A stretch of 64,000 nt of DNA, taken from Akkermansiaceae bacterium. Lineage in GTDB: Bacteria > Verrucomicrobiota > Verrucomicrobiia > Verrucomicrobiales > DEV007. Below the pieces are notes generated by a model. It saw only the letters and a program-made list of their open reading frames with translations. It was not told the DNA's origin and made no database searches. Of this stretch, positions 53,142-61,604 are shown piece after piece. How positions within the stretch are numbered: the first letter of the stretch is position 1; each line of letters begins with the position of its first letter. The translations under genes were made by a program, and so were the position numbers. The stretch covers positions 124,001 to 188,000 of the forward strand of contig JACKQE010000009.1 in the NCBI GenBank assembly GCA_024233005.1, in the 5' to 3' direction.

Positions 53142-54311
53142 ATGGCGCGGATTCCGTCTTTGAGGAACCTCCCCGCACTTCCGTGGGGTGCCGGAATGAC
53201 GTTGTTGGCTGTCGCCGGGAGTGTTCTTGCCTGCACGGTTCCTGTTTTCCGCTACGCCTTGGATCGATGGGAGCCGGATGGGTTTCTGCTCAAGCTAAAC
53301 AGTGAAACCGCCCGCACGGAAGCCACCAGGAGTCTGTTGCGTCCGTTTCGCGCCAACGGAGGGGCCAATCTCGAAATCGCCGAGACCTCTCTCGATCTGG
53401 GGTCCGAAGCGGTTCTCTTTTTTCCGGGTCGCACTGACAAGCCTGTCTGGACGGGACCTTTCACGGGGGAAACCTGGGAGCGGTTGCTCCGTTCTCCCGG
53501 TCGGGAGACCATTGCCGGCCACCTGTTGGAGGGGGCCTCCGCCGTTTTTGTCCTCGCCGACGAAGGTACTTCGGCGGATGATCTTGAGGCCGCCCGGATT
53601 GGAAAGCGTCTCCGGTTTCTGGAAAGCGTCGCCCGCATTCCCGAAATCGATCCAACTGATCCCTCCAACCGAATGGGACCCGGACCCGAATTGAAGATTG
53701 GCTTTCCGTTGGTCCGTCTTCGCAAAAGCGATCCCGTTGAATCGGTTTTTCTCGATACCTTGCGCGGCCCCGAGTGGTATGGGAATCCATCCGACGGCCC
53801 CTTTTTGGGAGTGGTGTTTGGTCGCGGCCGGGTCCTCGATGCCCGGCCGGTTTCGGAATGTGACGACGAGTGGATTGAAAACACCGCCCTTTTCTTGGTG
53901 GGAGCTTGTTCCTGTCAGGTCAAAAATCAGAATCCCGGCTGGGATTCGCTGTTTGCGGTGGACTGGGATCGGGCTCTGGCTGCCGCCGGGGAAAAAGCTG
54001 CGGCGAATCAGGCCTCCCAGGATGAGAATGCCACCGCCACTGCCACGGCCACTGCCCCTGCCAGCGCCGGGGAGCCCCCTGTTGCCGGCGCCCCGGAGAC
54101 TCCTGCGGAGGCCGCGGTCAAACCACCGGCTTCTCCCGGTGCCACCGTGGGGGAGGCTCCCGTGGTCGTGAAATCACAGCCTGCCGCAGCCGCCCCGCAG
54201 GGAAGCCACGGAGTCGCTCCCGCGGCGCCGGGCAACCTTCCCCTGAGGATCGCCCTGCTCGCTGGCGCAGTCTTCATCGCGGCATTGTCTTTCAGGCTGC
54301 TGCGCCGCTGA
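53142..54311 (+). CDS. Membrane protein of an unnamed PVC family (CTVPVFRYALDRW motif)
   Basis: From MARIPSLRNL the protein has 389 residues, starting 4 nt after the PQQ gene. The N-terminal signal or anchor ends VAGSVLACTVPVFRYALDRW, a motif I associate with hypothetical PVC exported proteins. The middle domain (about 60-290) contains LDLGSEAVLFFPGRTDKPVW, GPEWYGNPSDGPFLGVVFGR and NTALFLVGACSCQVKNQNPG with paired Cys (CSC). A low-complexity Ala/Pro/Thr linker (about 300-365) precedes a C-terminal helix (LRIALLAGAVFIAALSFRLL). No reaction can be named. Tight coupling suggests it works with the PQQ-propeller protein. The stop is 13 nt from the convergent DUF1501 stop. Confidence 0.8.
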   Translation: MARIPSLRNLPALPWGAGMTLLAVAGSVLACTVPVFRYALDRWEPDGFLLKLNSETARTEATRSLLRPFRANGGANLEIAETSLDLGSEAVLFFPGRTDKPVWTGPFTGETWERLLRSPGRETIAGHLLEGASAVFVLADEGTSADDLEAARIGKRLRFLESVARIPEIDPTDPSNRMGPGPELKIGFPLVRLRKSDPVESVFLDTLRGPEWYGNPSDGPFLGVVFGRGRVLDARPVSECDDEWIENTALFLVGACSCQVKNQNPGWDSLFAVDWDRALAAAGEKAAANQASQDENATATATATAPASAGEPPVAGAPETPAEAAVKPPASPGATVGEAPVVVKSQPAAAAPQGSHGVAPAAPGNLPLRIALLAGAVFIAALSFRLLRR

Positions 54312-54324
54312 ACCCCCGGAAACC

Positions 54325-55752
54325 TTAGGCCAACACCGGCCGGATCACCTCTCCCGCGATGTCGGTGAGGCGATAGCGCCGACCACTGTAGGTGTAGGTC
54401 AGCTTTTCATGATCGATTCCCAGCAGGTGGAGAATCGTGGCATGCAAATCGTGCACCGAGACGGTGTCCAGCGCCGCCTTGTGGCCGAGTTCGTCGGATT
54501 CCCCATGGGAGACGCCGCCTTTGACCCCGCCTCCGGCCAGCCAGGCAGTGAAACAGTGGGGGTTGTGGTCCCTTCCCGGGGTTTTTCCCTTCTGGGCCAC
54601 CGGGAGGCGGCCGAATTCACCGCACCAGACCACCAAGGTGTCATCGAGCATTCCGCGCTGGTGAAGATCCTCCAGGAGTCCCGCCACGGGTTGGTCGGTT
54701 TCCCCCGCAAATTGGGAGTGATTGCCTTTGATATCGCTGTGCCCATCCCAACTGCGTTGGTTTTCCATTCCGCCCGAGTAAATCTGGACGAACCGCACGC
54801 CCCGCTCGACCAGACGGCGCGCGGTCAGACACTGTGTGGCGAAGTGCTGGCAATGCTTTTGGTCGAGGCCGTAGAGTTTTTGGGTGGCCTCCGGTTCCTT
54901 GCTCAGATCCAGAGCTTCAGGCGCGGCTGACTGCATGCGGTAAGCCAGTTCATAGCTCTCGATTCGCGCCGTGAGGTCGGTCTCATGGGGGCGGGATTCG
55001 AGGTGCTCACGGTTCAGCCGGGCCAGCAGGTCAAGCCCTCCTCGCTGGGCGGCCGCTGGCTGATCGTTGGGACGGAAGAGGTTGTCGATGGGATCGCCCT
55101 TGGGCTTCAGCCAGGTGCCCTGGTAGACGCCGGGGAGGAATCCCGCGCTCCAGTTGCTCGCATTGCCTTTGGGAAGTCCCCGATCGAGGGGATCAGACAT
55201 GACCACGAAGGCCGGCAGGTCCCGGCTTTCGCTGCCGAGTCCGTAAGTGACCCAGGAGCCGGCGCAGGGAAGTCCCATGCGGGGAAGACCGCAGTTCATC
55301 ATGAACAAGGCGGGACTGTGGTTGTTGGATTCCGTGTGGCCCGAGTGGATGAAGGCCATCTTGTCCACATGGCCGCCGAGATGAGGGAAAATCTCGGAAA
55401 CCATTTTGCCGCACTGGCCGCGCGGCCGGAATGCGAACGGGGATTTCATGATGCCTCCCACCGAGTTGGCGAAGAAGCCGGTGAATTTGTCGAAGCCTTC
55501 CAATTCCTGGCCGTCGTGTTTTTCCAACGCCGGTTTGTAGTCCCAGGTGTCCACCTGGCTGGGGCCACCGTTGACAAAGATCCAGATCACCCGCTTCGCC
55601 CGGGCAGGGAACTGCGGTCGCCGGGGGGCGAGGGGATCGGCGAGATCGGCGAGGAGTTGTTCCTCCTGGAGCAGCGAAGCCAGTCCCAATAGACCCGCAC
55701 CGGCGCCAGCCCGGCTGAGAAGAGAACGGCGAGAAAACAGGGGGGCATTCAT
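54325..55752 (-). CDS. DUF1501 exported protein, second copy
   Basis: A 475-residue protein with a Tat-like start (FSRRSLLSRAGAGAGLLGLA). DUF1501 motifs: VIWIFVNGGPSQVDTWDYKP, ESNNHSPALFMMNCGLPRMG, GSWVTYGLGSES, LVERGVRFVQIYSGGMENQR, LVVWCGEFGRLPVAQKG, GRDHNPHCFTAWLAGGG. The EFGR and RDHN/H loops are conserved as in the copy at 20731. The start overlaps the stop of the upstream DUF1553 gene by 4 nt, so the pair is translationally coupled. It is clearly diverged from the 20731 copy (for example GGMENQ instead of HRGWDQ), suggesting an old duplication or separate acquisition. Confidence 0.95.
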   Translation of the reverse strand: MNAPLFSRRSLLSRAGAGAGLLGLASLLQEEQLLADLADPLAPRRPQFPARAKRVIWIFVNGGPSQVDTWDYKPALEKHDGQELEGFDKFTGFFANSVGGIMKSPFAFRPRGQCGKMVSEIFPHLGGHVDKMAFIHSGHTESNNHSPALFMMNCGLPRMGLPCAGSWVTYGLGSESRDLPAFVVMSDPLDRGLPKGNASNWSAGFLPGVYQGTWLKPKGDPIDNLFRPNDQPAAAQRGGLDLLARLNREHLESRPHETDLTARIESYELAYRMQSAAPEALDLSKEPEATQKLYGLDQKHCQHFATQCLTARRLVERGVRFVQIYSGGMENQRSWDGHSDIKGNHSQFAGETDQPVAGLLEDLHQRGMLDDTLVVWCGEFGRLPVAQKGKTPGRDHNPHCFTAWLAGGGVKGGVSHGESDELGHKAALDTVSVHDLHATILHLLGIDHEKLTYTYSGRRYRLTDIAGEVIRPVLA

Positions 55753-58700
55753 GGCAGGTAAAGAAACTCGTTGGAACTCAGCAATGCCTGACAGAAATCC
55801 GTCAGGGCTCGGTGGGCGGCATCCGATTGCTTCTGGTAGTGGGTCGACTGCTGTTTAAGAAATGCCTCCGCCCCGGCCTGCTCTGCGGGCGTCACCTCCC
55901 GGCCCAGGGCCAGGAGATACAGCGTCGGAATCGCCCCTCCGCTGCGCTTCGCAAGCGCGTCCGCATACTGCCGGGATTGGGGGCTGTTCATGAGATAGAG
56001 GGATTGCGGAGCCACCGTGGTCACCGGGCGGGCCCCGATGCTGACGAGGTGCTCCGGCCAGTCAAAGACCAGCATGGAATTGGGCAACCGGCTGCGCTTC
56101 ACCGTGAAATAGACGCTGCGGCGGCGCATGTTCTCATCAAGCGATCCCGGGCCGAACATGGTGGGATCCAGCAGGCCTGAAACCGCCAGCAGGGAGTCGC
56201 GGATGGCTTCGCCCTCCAGGCGGCGAGGTGCGAAACGCCAGAGGAGCTGGTTTTCCGGATCCTTGGCCGCGTCCGCAGCGTCGAAGTCGCCCGATTGGCG
56301 GTAGGTCGCGCTCATTAGAATGGTCTTGTGGAGGCGTTTCAATGACCATCCATGGGTGATGAGATCGTTTGCCAGCCAGTCGAGAAGTTCCGGGTGTGTC
56401 GGGCGCTCTCCTTGGAATCCGAAGTCATTGGGGGTTGCCACCAGTCCGCGACCGAAATGATGCTGCCAAACCCGGTTGACCATCACCCTGGCCAACAACT
56501 GTCCCGCTCCCTTTTCCACGTCGGTCATCCAGGCGGCGAGGGAGGCTCGTCGGTAGCTGGTGGTCGCTCCTGCCGGTGGCTCACGCCGCCATTGATCGGC
56601 CTCGCTTCCCGCCGGCATCAGGACTTGAAGGAAGCCCGCCTTGGCCACGCCGTCACTTTGCTTGGGATCCCCCCGCCGCAAGGTGTGAACTTCCGGATAG
56701 AAATGGGGGTAGCCGCGCCCATCCGCGTGATGTTTGAGTGGCTTGACGCCTTCGGAACAAATCAAAACCGGCTTCACGTCAGGGGCGGGTTTGATGGCGA
56801 GGTGTTCCTGCACGGCGGCTTGAAGTTTTTGCCAACCTGCATCTTGGTGGGCATACCAGTCTCGGAGAGCTTCCTGCTGGGGGGGAGAGAGGGCGGCACG
56901 ACCTTTTTTCAAGGCAGCCATGCCTTCCGCGAGATTCTGGGCCGTGCCCCGGCCCACTTCAAAATCCGTTGCCGGATCGCTCGCGACAGCGAGGCGGAAT
57001 CTTCCGAGACTGTGTTGGCCATTGAGGTGAAACCGCATCCGAAAGGTCAGAATGGCGGGGGCTGTGAGTGGCTTTTCAAACACAAAGACCGCCGCCTGAT
57101 CCTTGCCGATTCCCCCGGCATCGACCGCCCAACCACTTTTCTCACGATCGCCGTCGATGGAGCTTTTCACAGAGAGGCTCCCCTGGTTCTGTTCATGGGT
57201 GGCACGAGCCGCAGTGAGCTTGATGGCTTGAGGTTCTGATGATCCTGGCAGAAGGGCCTGGACCGAGATATCGCCAAGGGCGAAATTTCCGTTTCCAGCC
57301 CGACCCGGGCCTTGGTGGGGGAGGGTTGGGTGCGTCAGGGCTTCCAGTCGCACTGCGGCTCCTCCGGCGGCCACCTTGGATCGCACGACATATTCCTCAT
57401 TGACGGGGACATTGCCCGTGGCGAGCCAGGAGCCGTCCGGCTGGCGGGTTAGGACGGTGCCGGAGGTTGACGTCACCGACTCCGGTTCCAGCAGGCTCCA
57501 TCTGCCTCTGTCCGGAGGCGCCAGCTCTCCCGGGTGTTCGAGCCAGGCCGTGAAACCGGGATCGATTGAGGAGGCTTCATAGCTGCGCAGCCCCTCTTCG
57601 AGTTCAAGATGACGTTTCTGCCAAGGCCCCAGTTTTTTCTGGTAGTCGTCCGGATGAAAAGCGATGTCCTTTTCACTCCGGATCGCAGTGGCGAAGCAGG
57701 CCACGAACCGGTAATAGTCGGTTGAGGGAATGGGATCGTATTTGTGATCGTGACAGCGGGCGCATCCCACGGAAAGGCCGAGAAAGGCCGCACCGGTGGT
57801 TGCCGCCATGTCGTCGAGCTCGTCATAGCGGGCCCGCTCGAACTCGGCTTCCGTGAGCTGGGTCGGAAAAGCGCCTGCGGCTAGAAATCCCGTCGCCATC
57901 TGGGCCAAAGGTTCTTCCGGGGCCAATTCGTCGCCGGCGATCTGCCAACTCGTGAAACGGTCCCACGGGAGGTCCTCATTGAAGGCCTTGATCAAAAAAT
58001 CCCGATAGTGATAGGCCGTGGGACGGTCATAATCGTGCTCAAACCCGGAGCTTTCGGCAAAACGGGCCACATCCATCCAGTGGCGCGCCTGGCGTTCCCC
58101 ATACTGCGGCGATGCCAACAGGTGATCGACATAGTCGGACCACGCTGGGGGGGTGGGGGCGGACAGGAAACGATCCAACGCATCGGGCGAAGGCGGCAGG
58201 CCCGTCAAATCGAGGGATGCCCGGCGGGCAAGGGTGCGGGGATCGGCCGGCGGATTTGGCTGGATCGCTTTGGCGGTAAGGGCGGCGAGGATGAACCGGT
58301 CGATCGGTGAGTCCTTCCATTCGCCCTGCCCAGGAGGCGCTTCTGTGATCGTGAGCGGGCGGAAAGCCCAAAAAGTGCGGTCTTGATCGGTGACTCGCAT
58401 CGGTTGATGGGCGGCGGCTTGCCCATCTGTCAACGGAGCGTTGTAAGGGGCTCCCTGTGAGATCCAGCGGCCCAGATCCGCGATCAGAGGAGCGGGGAGG
58501 GCGGGTTTTTTTGCCGGCATGAAGGGCTTTTCTTCATGCCGCAGAAGCTTCAGTAGCAGGCTGTTCTCTGGCGTTTGCAGATCGATTGCCGACCCGGACT
58601 CGCCTCCCTTGAGCAAGCTTTCCCGGCTCGACAAATCGAGTCCTCCGCGGGTTTTTTCCCCACCGTGGCAGGACAAACAGTGTTCTTTGAAAGCGGGTCC

Positions 58701-58838
58701 GACGGTTTTCTCAAACAGCGCGGTGCCAGCCTGCATCCGGGCGGCATGGTCGGGGGGGACCGCGCCCCGGACGGAAACCAACACCGCCAACAAGCAGGCG
58801 GCTAGGGGAAAGAGGGGGCGTGTTACTGGCATTGGCAT
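55749..58838 (-). CDS. PVC cytochrome (PSCyt1)-DUF1549-DUF1553 protein with galactose-binding-like insertion
   Basis: A 1029-residue protein from MPMPVTRPLFPLAACLLAVL (signal peptide); an ATG at 58889 would add 17 residues. A haem-c motif CLSCH lies at 54-58 (FKEHCLSCHGGEKTRGGLDLSS). DUF1549 follows (SPIDRFILAALTAKAIQPNP, ASLDLTGLPPSPDALDRFL, ARHWMDVARFAESSGFEHD, CARCHDHKYDPIPSTDYYRF). The insertion in the middle differs from the 17545 paralogue: it looks like a galactose-binding jelly roll (GPGRAGNGNFALGDISVQAL, SGWAVDAGGIGKDQAAVFVF), not LamG. DUF1553 ends the chain (AAWMTDVEKGAGQLLARVMV, ILMSATYRQSG, PQSLYLMNSPQSRQYADALA). It is the first gene of a two-gene operon with the DUF1501 protein. 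Confidence 0.95.
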   Translation of the reverse strand: MPMPVTRPLFPLAACLLAVLVSVRGAVPPDHAARMQAGTALFEKTVGPAFKEHCLSCHGGEKTRGGLDLSSRESLLKGGESGSAIDLQTPENSLLLKLLRHEEKPFMPAKKPALPAPLIADLGRWISQGAPYNAPLTDGQAAAHQPMRVTDQDRTFWAFRPLTITEAPPGQGEWKDSPIDRFILAALTAKAIQPNPPADPRTLARRASLDLTGLPPSPDALDRFLSAPTPPAWSDYVDHLLASPQYGERQARHWMDVARFAESSGFEHDYDRPTAYHYRDFLIKAFNEDLPWDRFTSWQIAGDELAPEEPLAQMATGFLAAGAFPTQLTEAEFERARYDELDDMAATTGAAFLGLSVGCARCHDHKYDPIPSTDYYRFVACFATAIRSEKDIAFHPDDYQKKLGPWQKRHLELEEGLRSYEASSIDPGFTAWLEHPGELAPPDRGRWSLLEPESVTSTSGTVLTRQPDGSWLATGNVPVNEEYVVRSKVAAGGAAVRLEALTHPTLPHQGPGRAGNGNFALGDISVQALLPGSSEPQAIKLTAARATHEQNQGSLSVKSSIDGDREKSGWAVDAGGIGKDQAAVFVFEKPLTAPAILTFRMRFHLNGQHSLGRFRLAVASDPATDFEVGRGTAQNLAEGMAALKKGRAALSPPQQEALRDWYAHQDAGWQKLQAAVQEHLAIKPAPDVKPVLICSEGVKPLKHHADGRGYPHFYPEVHTLRRGDPKQSDGVAKAGFLQVLMPAGSEADQWRREPPAGATTSYRRASLAAWMTDVEKGAGQLLARVMVNRVWQHHFGRGLVATPNDFGFQGERPTHPELLDWLANDLITHGWSLKRLHKTILMSATYRQSGDFDAADAAKDPENQLLWRFAPRRLEGEAIRDSLLAVSGLLDPTMFGPGSLDENMRRRSVYFTVKRSRLPNSMLVFDWPEHLVSIGARPVTTVAPQSLYLMNSPQSRQYADALAKRSGGAIPTLYLLALGREVTPAEQAGAEAFLKQQSTHYQKQSDAAHRALTDFCQALLSSNEFLYLP

Positions 58839-59009
58839 GGAAACAAGCGGAAGGGGATCGTCGATGAAATAACCGCGTCGGATGGGCAAATCTTACGCAA
58901 AACAGTGGCCGTGCCGGGACCGGACGGCAAGTGCCGCAAAGACGGCGGGGCAGGGCAGGCATGGTTGCGTGCTTGCCAGAGGAATCGAATCCATGTAGAT
59001 CTGAAGCCT

Positions 59010-60554
59010 ATGACCTTACGCCAGATGCTTGCCTTGGGCATGCTTGCCGGAGCCGCCGCGCTCGGTTGGTATGCTTTTCATGGAACCGGGGATCCCGCCC
59101 CCACACGGACCCTCATGGTCTACTGCGCCGCGGGATTGAAAAAACCCGTCGAGGAAATCAAGGCGGCCTGGGAAAAGGAAACCGGGATCGAAGTCAGTCT
59201 TCAATACGGGGGAACTGGGACCCTGATGAGCCAGATCGAAGTGGCCCGCCGGGGAGACCTTTTCATCGCGGCCGATGCCGGAGCTGCTGCCGATGCGGCC
59301 AAACGCGGGCTGGTGGAAGAGCAGATTCCTCTCGTCCGGCAGACGCCGGTCATTGCCGTTCCCTCGGGCAATCCAAAAGGAGTCAAGGCGTTTGCCGACC
59401 TGCTGCGTCCCGATCTGCGGGTGGCTTTGGCCAATCCCGAAGCCGCCAGTATTGGCCGCGCCACCCAGGCCGCCGCCGGGGCGCAATGGGAAGCTCTCAA
59501 ATCAAAGGTCGCCGTCATGAAGCCCACCGTCACTGATATCGCGTCCGATCTGACCCTTGGGGCGGTCGATGCGGCTGTCCTCTGGGATGCCACCGTGCCG
59601 CAGTTCAAAGGCATCGAGGCTGTCCAGATCCCCGAGTTTGCCTCCCGATCTGAAACCGCGATGGTCTGCGTGCTCAAATCCTGTGAACAGCCCGCCTTGG
59701 CCCTGCGCTTGGCCCGTTATTTCTCTGCTCCGGAGAAAGGCGCCGTTGTGTTTGCCAAGCAGGGCTTCACCCCCGAATCGGGAGATGCCTGGGCCGCGAC
59801 GCCCGAGATCATTCTCTACAGCGGAGCCGTCAACCGTCCGGCCGTGGAGCCGCTGGTGAATGATTTCATCAAGCGCGAGGGAGTTTCCATCACCACTGTC
59901 TACAATGGTTGTGGAATCCTCTGTTCGGCGATGAAGGCGATGCAGGACCAGGCTGCACCGAAACTGCCGGATGCGTATTACGCCTGCGACGTTTGCTTCG
60001 TCCCCCCGGTCGCTGATCTCTTCCCGGAAGCCATCATGCTCACCGAGACGCCCATCGTCATCGCCGTGCCGGAGGGGAATCCACTGGGGATCCACACGCT
60101 GGCCGACCTTGCCCGGGAAGGTCTGCGCCTTGGAATCTGCAACGCCGAGCAGAGCACTCTCGGCTTCATGACCCGCGGCCTGTTGCGCAAAAACAGTCTC
60201 GAATTCTCCGTCCGGAAAAACGTCGCGGTCGAGGTGCCGACCGCAGATTTCCTCATCAACCAGCTCCGTGCCGGCGGTCTCGATGCCGCCATTGTCTACC
60301 TGGTAAATGTGGAGAACCAAAAGGAACATCTCGATGCGGTGCCCATTCTTGATGCCGGGGCCACTGCGGTGCAGCCTTTTGCGGTGCGCAAGGACTCCTC
60401 TTACCGGCTCATTTCCCAAAGACTCCTGCGCCATTTCCAGGCGCATCCGGAGAGCTTCAAGGAACGGGGTTTCACATGGCGTGATGGCGAGAAGCCGATG
60501 CAGAGCAAGGACATCGAGGTCCCCCCTTGGCTCAAGCCCGACGGGGCCAAGTGA
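59010..60554 (+). CDS. Two fused molybdate-type (ModA-like) periplasmic binding domains
   Basis: The start MTLRQMLALGMLAGAAALGW gives a signal or anchor and 514 residues. Domain 1 (about 30-270) reads LMVYCAAGLKKPVEEIKAAW, QYGGTGTLMSQIEVARRGDL, FIAADAGAA, DAAVLWDATV, a ModA/WtpA-type binding protein. Domain 2 (about 272-500) repeats it: LYSGAVNRPAVEPLVNDFIK, VYNGCGILCSAMKAM, LTETPIVIAVPEGNPLGIHT, DAAIVYLVNV. Domain 2 has four Cys, C301, C305, C326 and C329 (CxxxC ... CxxC), at and after the loop where domain 1 has GGTGTL. The permease gene follows 18 nt later, so the pair forms an ABC importer for an oxyanion or other small anion. The substrate is not determined. Confidence 0.88.
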   Translation: MTLRQMLALGMLAGAAALGWYAFHGTGDPAPTRTLMVYCAAGLKKPVEEIKAAWEKETGIEVSLQYGGTGTLMSQIEVARRGDLFIAADAGAAADAAKRGLVEEQIPLVRQTPVIAVPSGNPKGVKAFADLLRPDLRVALANPEAASIGRATQAAAGAQWEALKSKVAVMKPTVTDIASDLTLGAVDAAVLWDATVPQFKGIEAVQIPEFASRSETAMVCVLKSCEQPALALRLARYFSAPEKGAVVFAKQGFTPESGDAWAATPEIILYSGAVNRPAVEPLVNDFIKREGVSITTVYNGCGILCSAMKAMQDQAAPKLPDAYYACDVCFVPPVADLFPEAIMLTETPIVIAVPEGNPLGIHTLADLAREGLRLGICNAEQSTLGFMTRGLLRKNSLEFSVRKNVAVEVPTADFLINQLRAGGLDAAIVYLVNVENQKEHLDAVPILDAGATAVQPFAVRKDSSYRLISQRLLRHFQAHPESFKERGFTWRDGEKPMQSKDIEVPPWLKPDGAK

Positions 60555-60572
60555 GGATCCTGGACTTCCCGC

Positions 60573-61436
60573 ATGGACCCTGCCCCGCCTCCTTTGCCGC
60601 CTCCCCGGCCTGCCCTTCCAACGGGAGCTGTTTTGGCGCCGATCAAAGCTGTCGTGCCGGGATGGTCCCATGTGCCGTTCTTCCTCATGCTCCTCGCCGC
60701 TTTGGTGGGGGTTTATTTGATTTTCTGGCTCTGTCTGGTCGGGGCCACGGCCCTGCATTCCACCCCACAGGATTGGATCTCGGCATTGCAATCGGGTGAC
60801 ATCCGGCATGCCACCATGGTGTCGCTGATCACCAGCACGCTTGCTTCACTGCTCGCGGTGCTCACCGCTCTGCCTGTCGGGTATTTTCTCGCCCGCTGGT
60901 CTTTCCCGGGGAAATCGATTGTGGAAGCGGCTCTCGACATCCCCATCGTGTTGCCTCCGATGGTGGTGGGGCTCTGCCTGCTGATATTTTTCCAGACCAC
61001 CGTGGGCCATCTCATTGAGAAAATCATCCCCCTGACCTACACCGTCTACGGAGTCGTGCTGGCTCAATACACGGTGGCTGCTGCCTTCGCCATCAGGACG
61101 CTGCGCGGCACCTTCGATCATCTGCCTCGACGCCCCGAGGATGTCGCCCTGACCTTGGGAGCGACTCCGGCCCGGGCCTTCTGGCATGTCGCGCTTCCGG
61201 GTGCCAAACGGGGCACGGTGGCTGCTTTCTGCATTGCCTGGGCGCGGAGCCTCGGCGAGTTCGGTCCCATCCTTGTCTTTGCCGGCGCCACCCGGGGCAA
61301 GACGGAAGTGCTGCCCACCACCGTCTGGCTGGAGTTGAGTGTGGGCAATTTGGAGGCGGCCGTTGCCGTGAGCCTGCTCATGATTCTGCTCGCTGTCGCG
61401 GTCCTAATCGTCGTCCGGGCCTTCGGGGAGCGTTGA
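60573..61436 (+). CDS. ModB-like ABC transporter permease
   Basis: A 287-residue membrane protein with a Pro-rich N-terminus and about six helices. The family core is TMVSLITSTLASLLAVLTALP, GYFLARWSFPG, LDIPIVLPPMVVGLCLLIFF, and the cytoplasmic EAA loop RPEDVALTLGATPARAFWHV followed by LPGAKRGTVAAFCIAWARSL and GEFGPILVFAGATRGKTEVL. The GEFG segment is typical of molybdate and tungstate permeases. It belongs with the tandem binding protein 18 nt upstream. No ATP-binding gene follows: the next gene is a haem protein after a 168-nt gap. Confidence 0.92.
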   Translation: MDPAPPPLPPPRPALPTGAVLAPIKAVVPGWSHVPFFLMLLAALVGVYLIFWLCLVGATALHSTPQDWISALQSGDIRHATMVSLITSTLASLLAVLTALPVGYFLARWSFPGKSIVEAALDIPIVLPPMVVGLCLLIFFQTTVGHLIEKIIPLTYTVYGVVLAQYTVAAAFAIRTLRGTFDHLPRRPEDVALTLGATPARAFWHVALPGAKRGTVAAFCIAWARSLGEFGPILVFAGATRGKTEVLPTTVWLELSVGNLEAAVAVSLLMILLAVAVLIVVRAFGER

Positions 61437-61460
61437 GGCAGGGGGAGTCCCAGCTGTGGG

Positions 61461-61509
61461 GATGGTTTGGGCGAGATGGTTTGGGCGAGATGGTTTGGGC
61501 GAGATGGCG
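61461..61509 (+). repeat. 14-bp tandem repeat, 3.5 copies
   Basis: GATGGTTTGGGCGA is repeated exactly at 61461-61474, 61475-61488 and 61489-61502, followed by a partial copy GATGGCG at 61503-61509. It lies in the gap between the permease and the haem protein. A minisatellite or slippage product is likely. Confidence 0.9.
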
Positions 61510-61604
61510 TCCCTCTCCCTGACCCTCTCCTGCCACCTTCCCTGCACGCCTCGCAGCATTGCGGTCTTGCCACGTGACTCCGCCCGGTTTTTAGTGAAGA
61601 TCTC

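Noticed and set aside
51815..53236. A 473-codon open frame antisense to the end of the PQQ-propeller gene
   Set aside because: Spans the LamG and propeller end on the other strand with no domain of its own; considered a shadow.
61461..61509. CRISPR array
   Set aside because: The repeat unit is 14 bp with no spacers and there are no cas genes.
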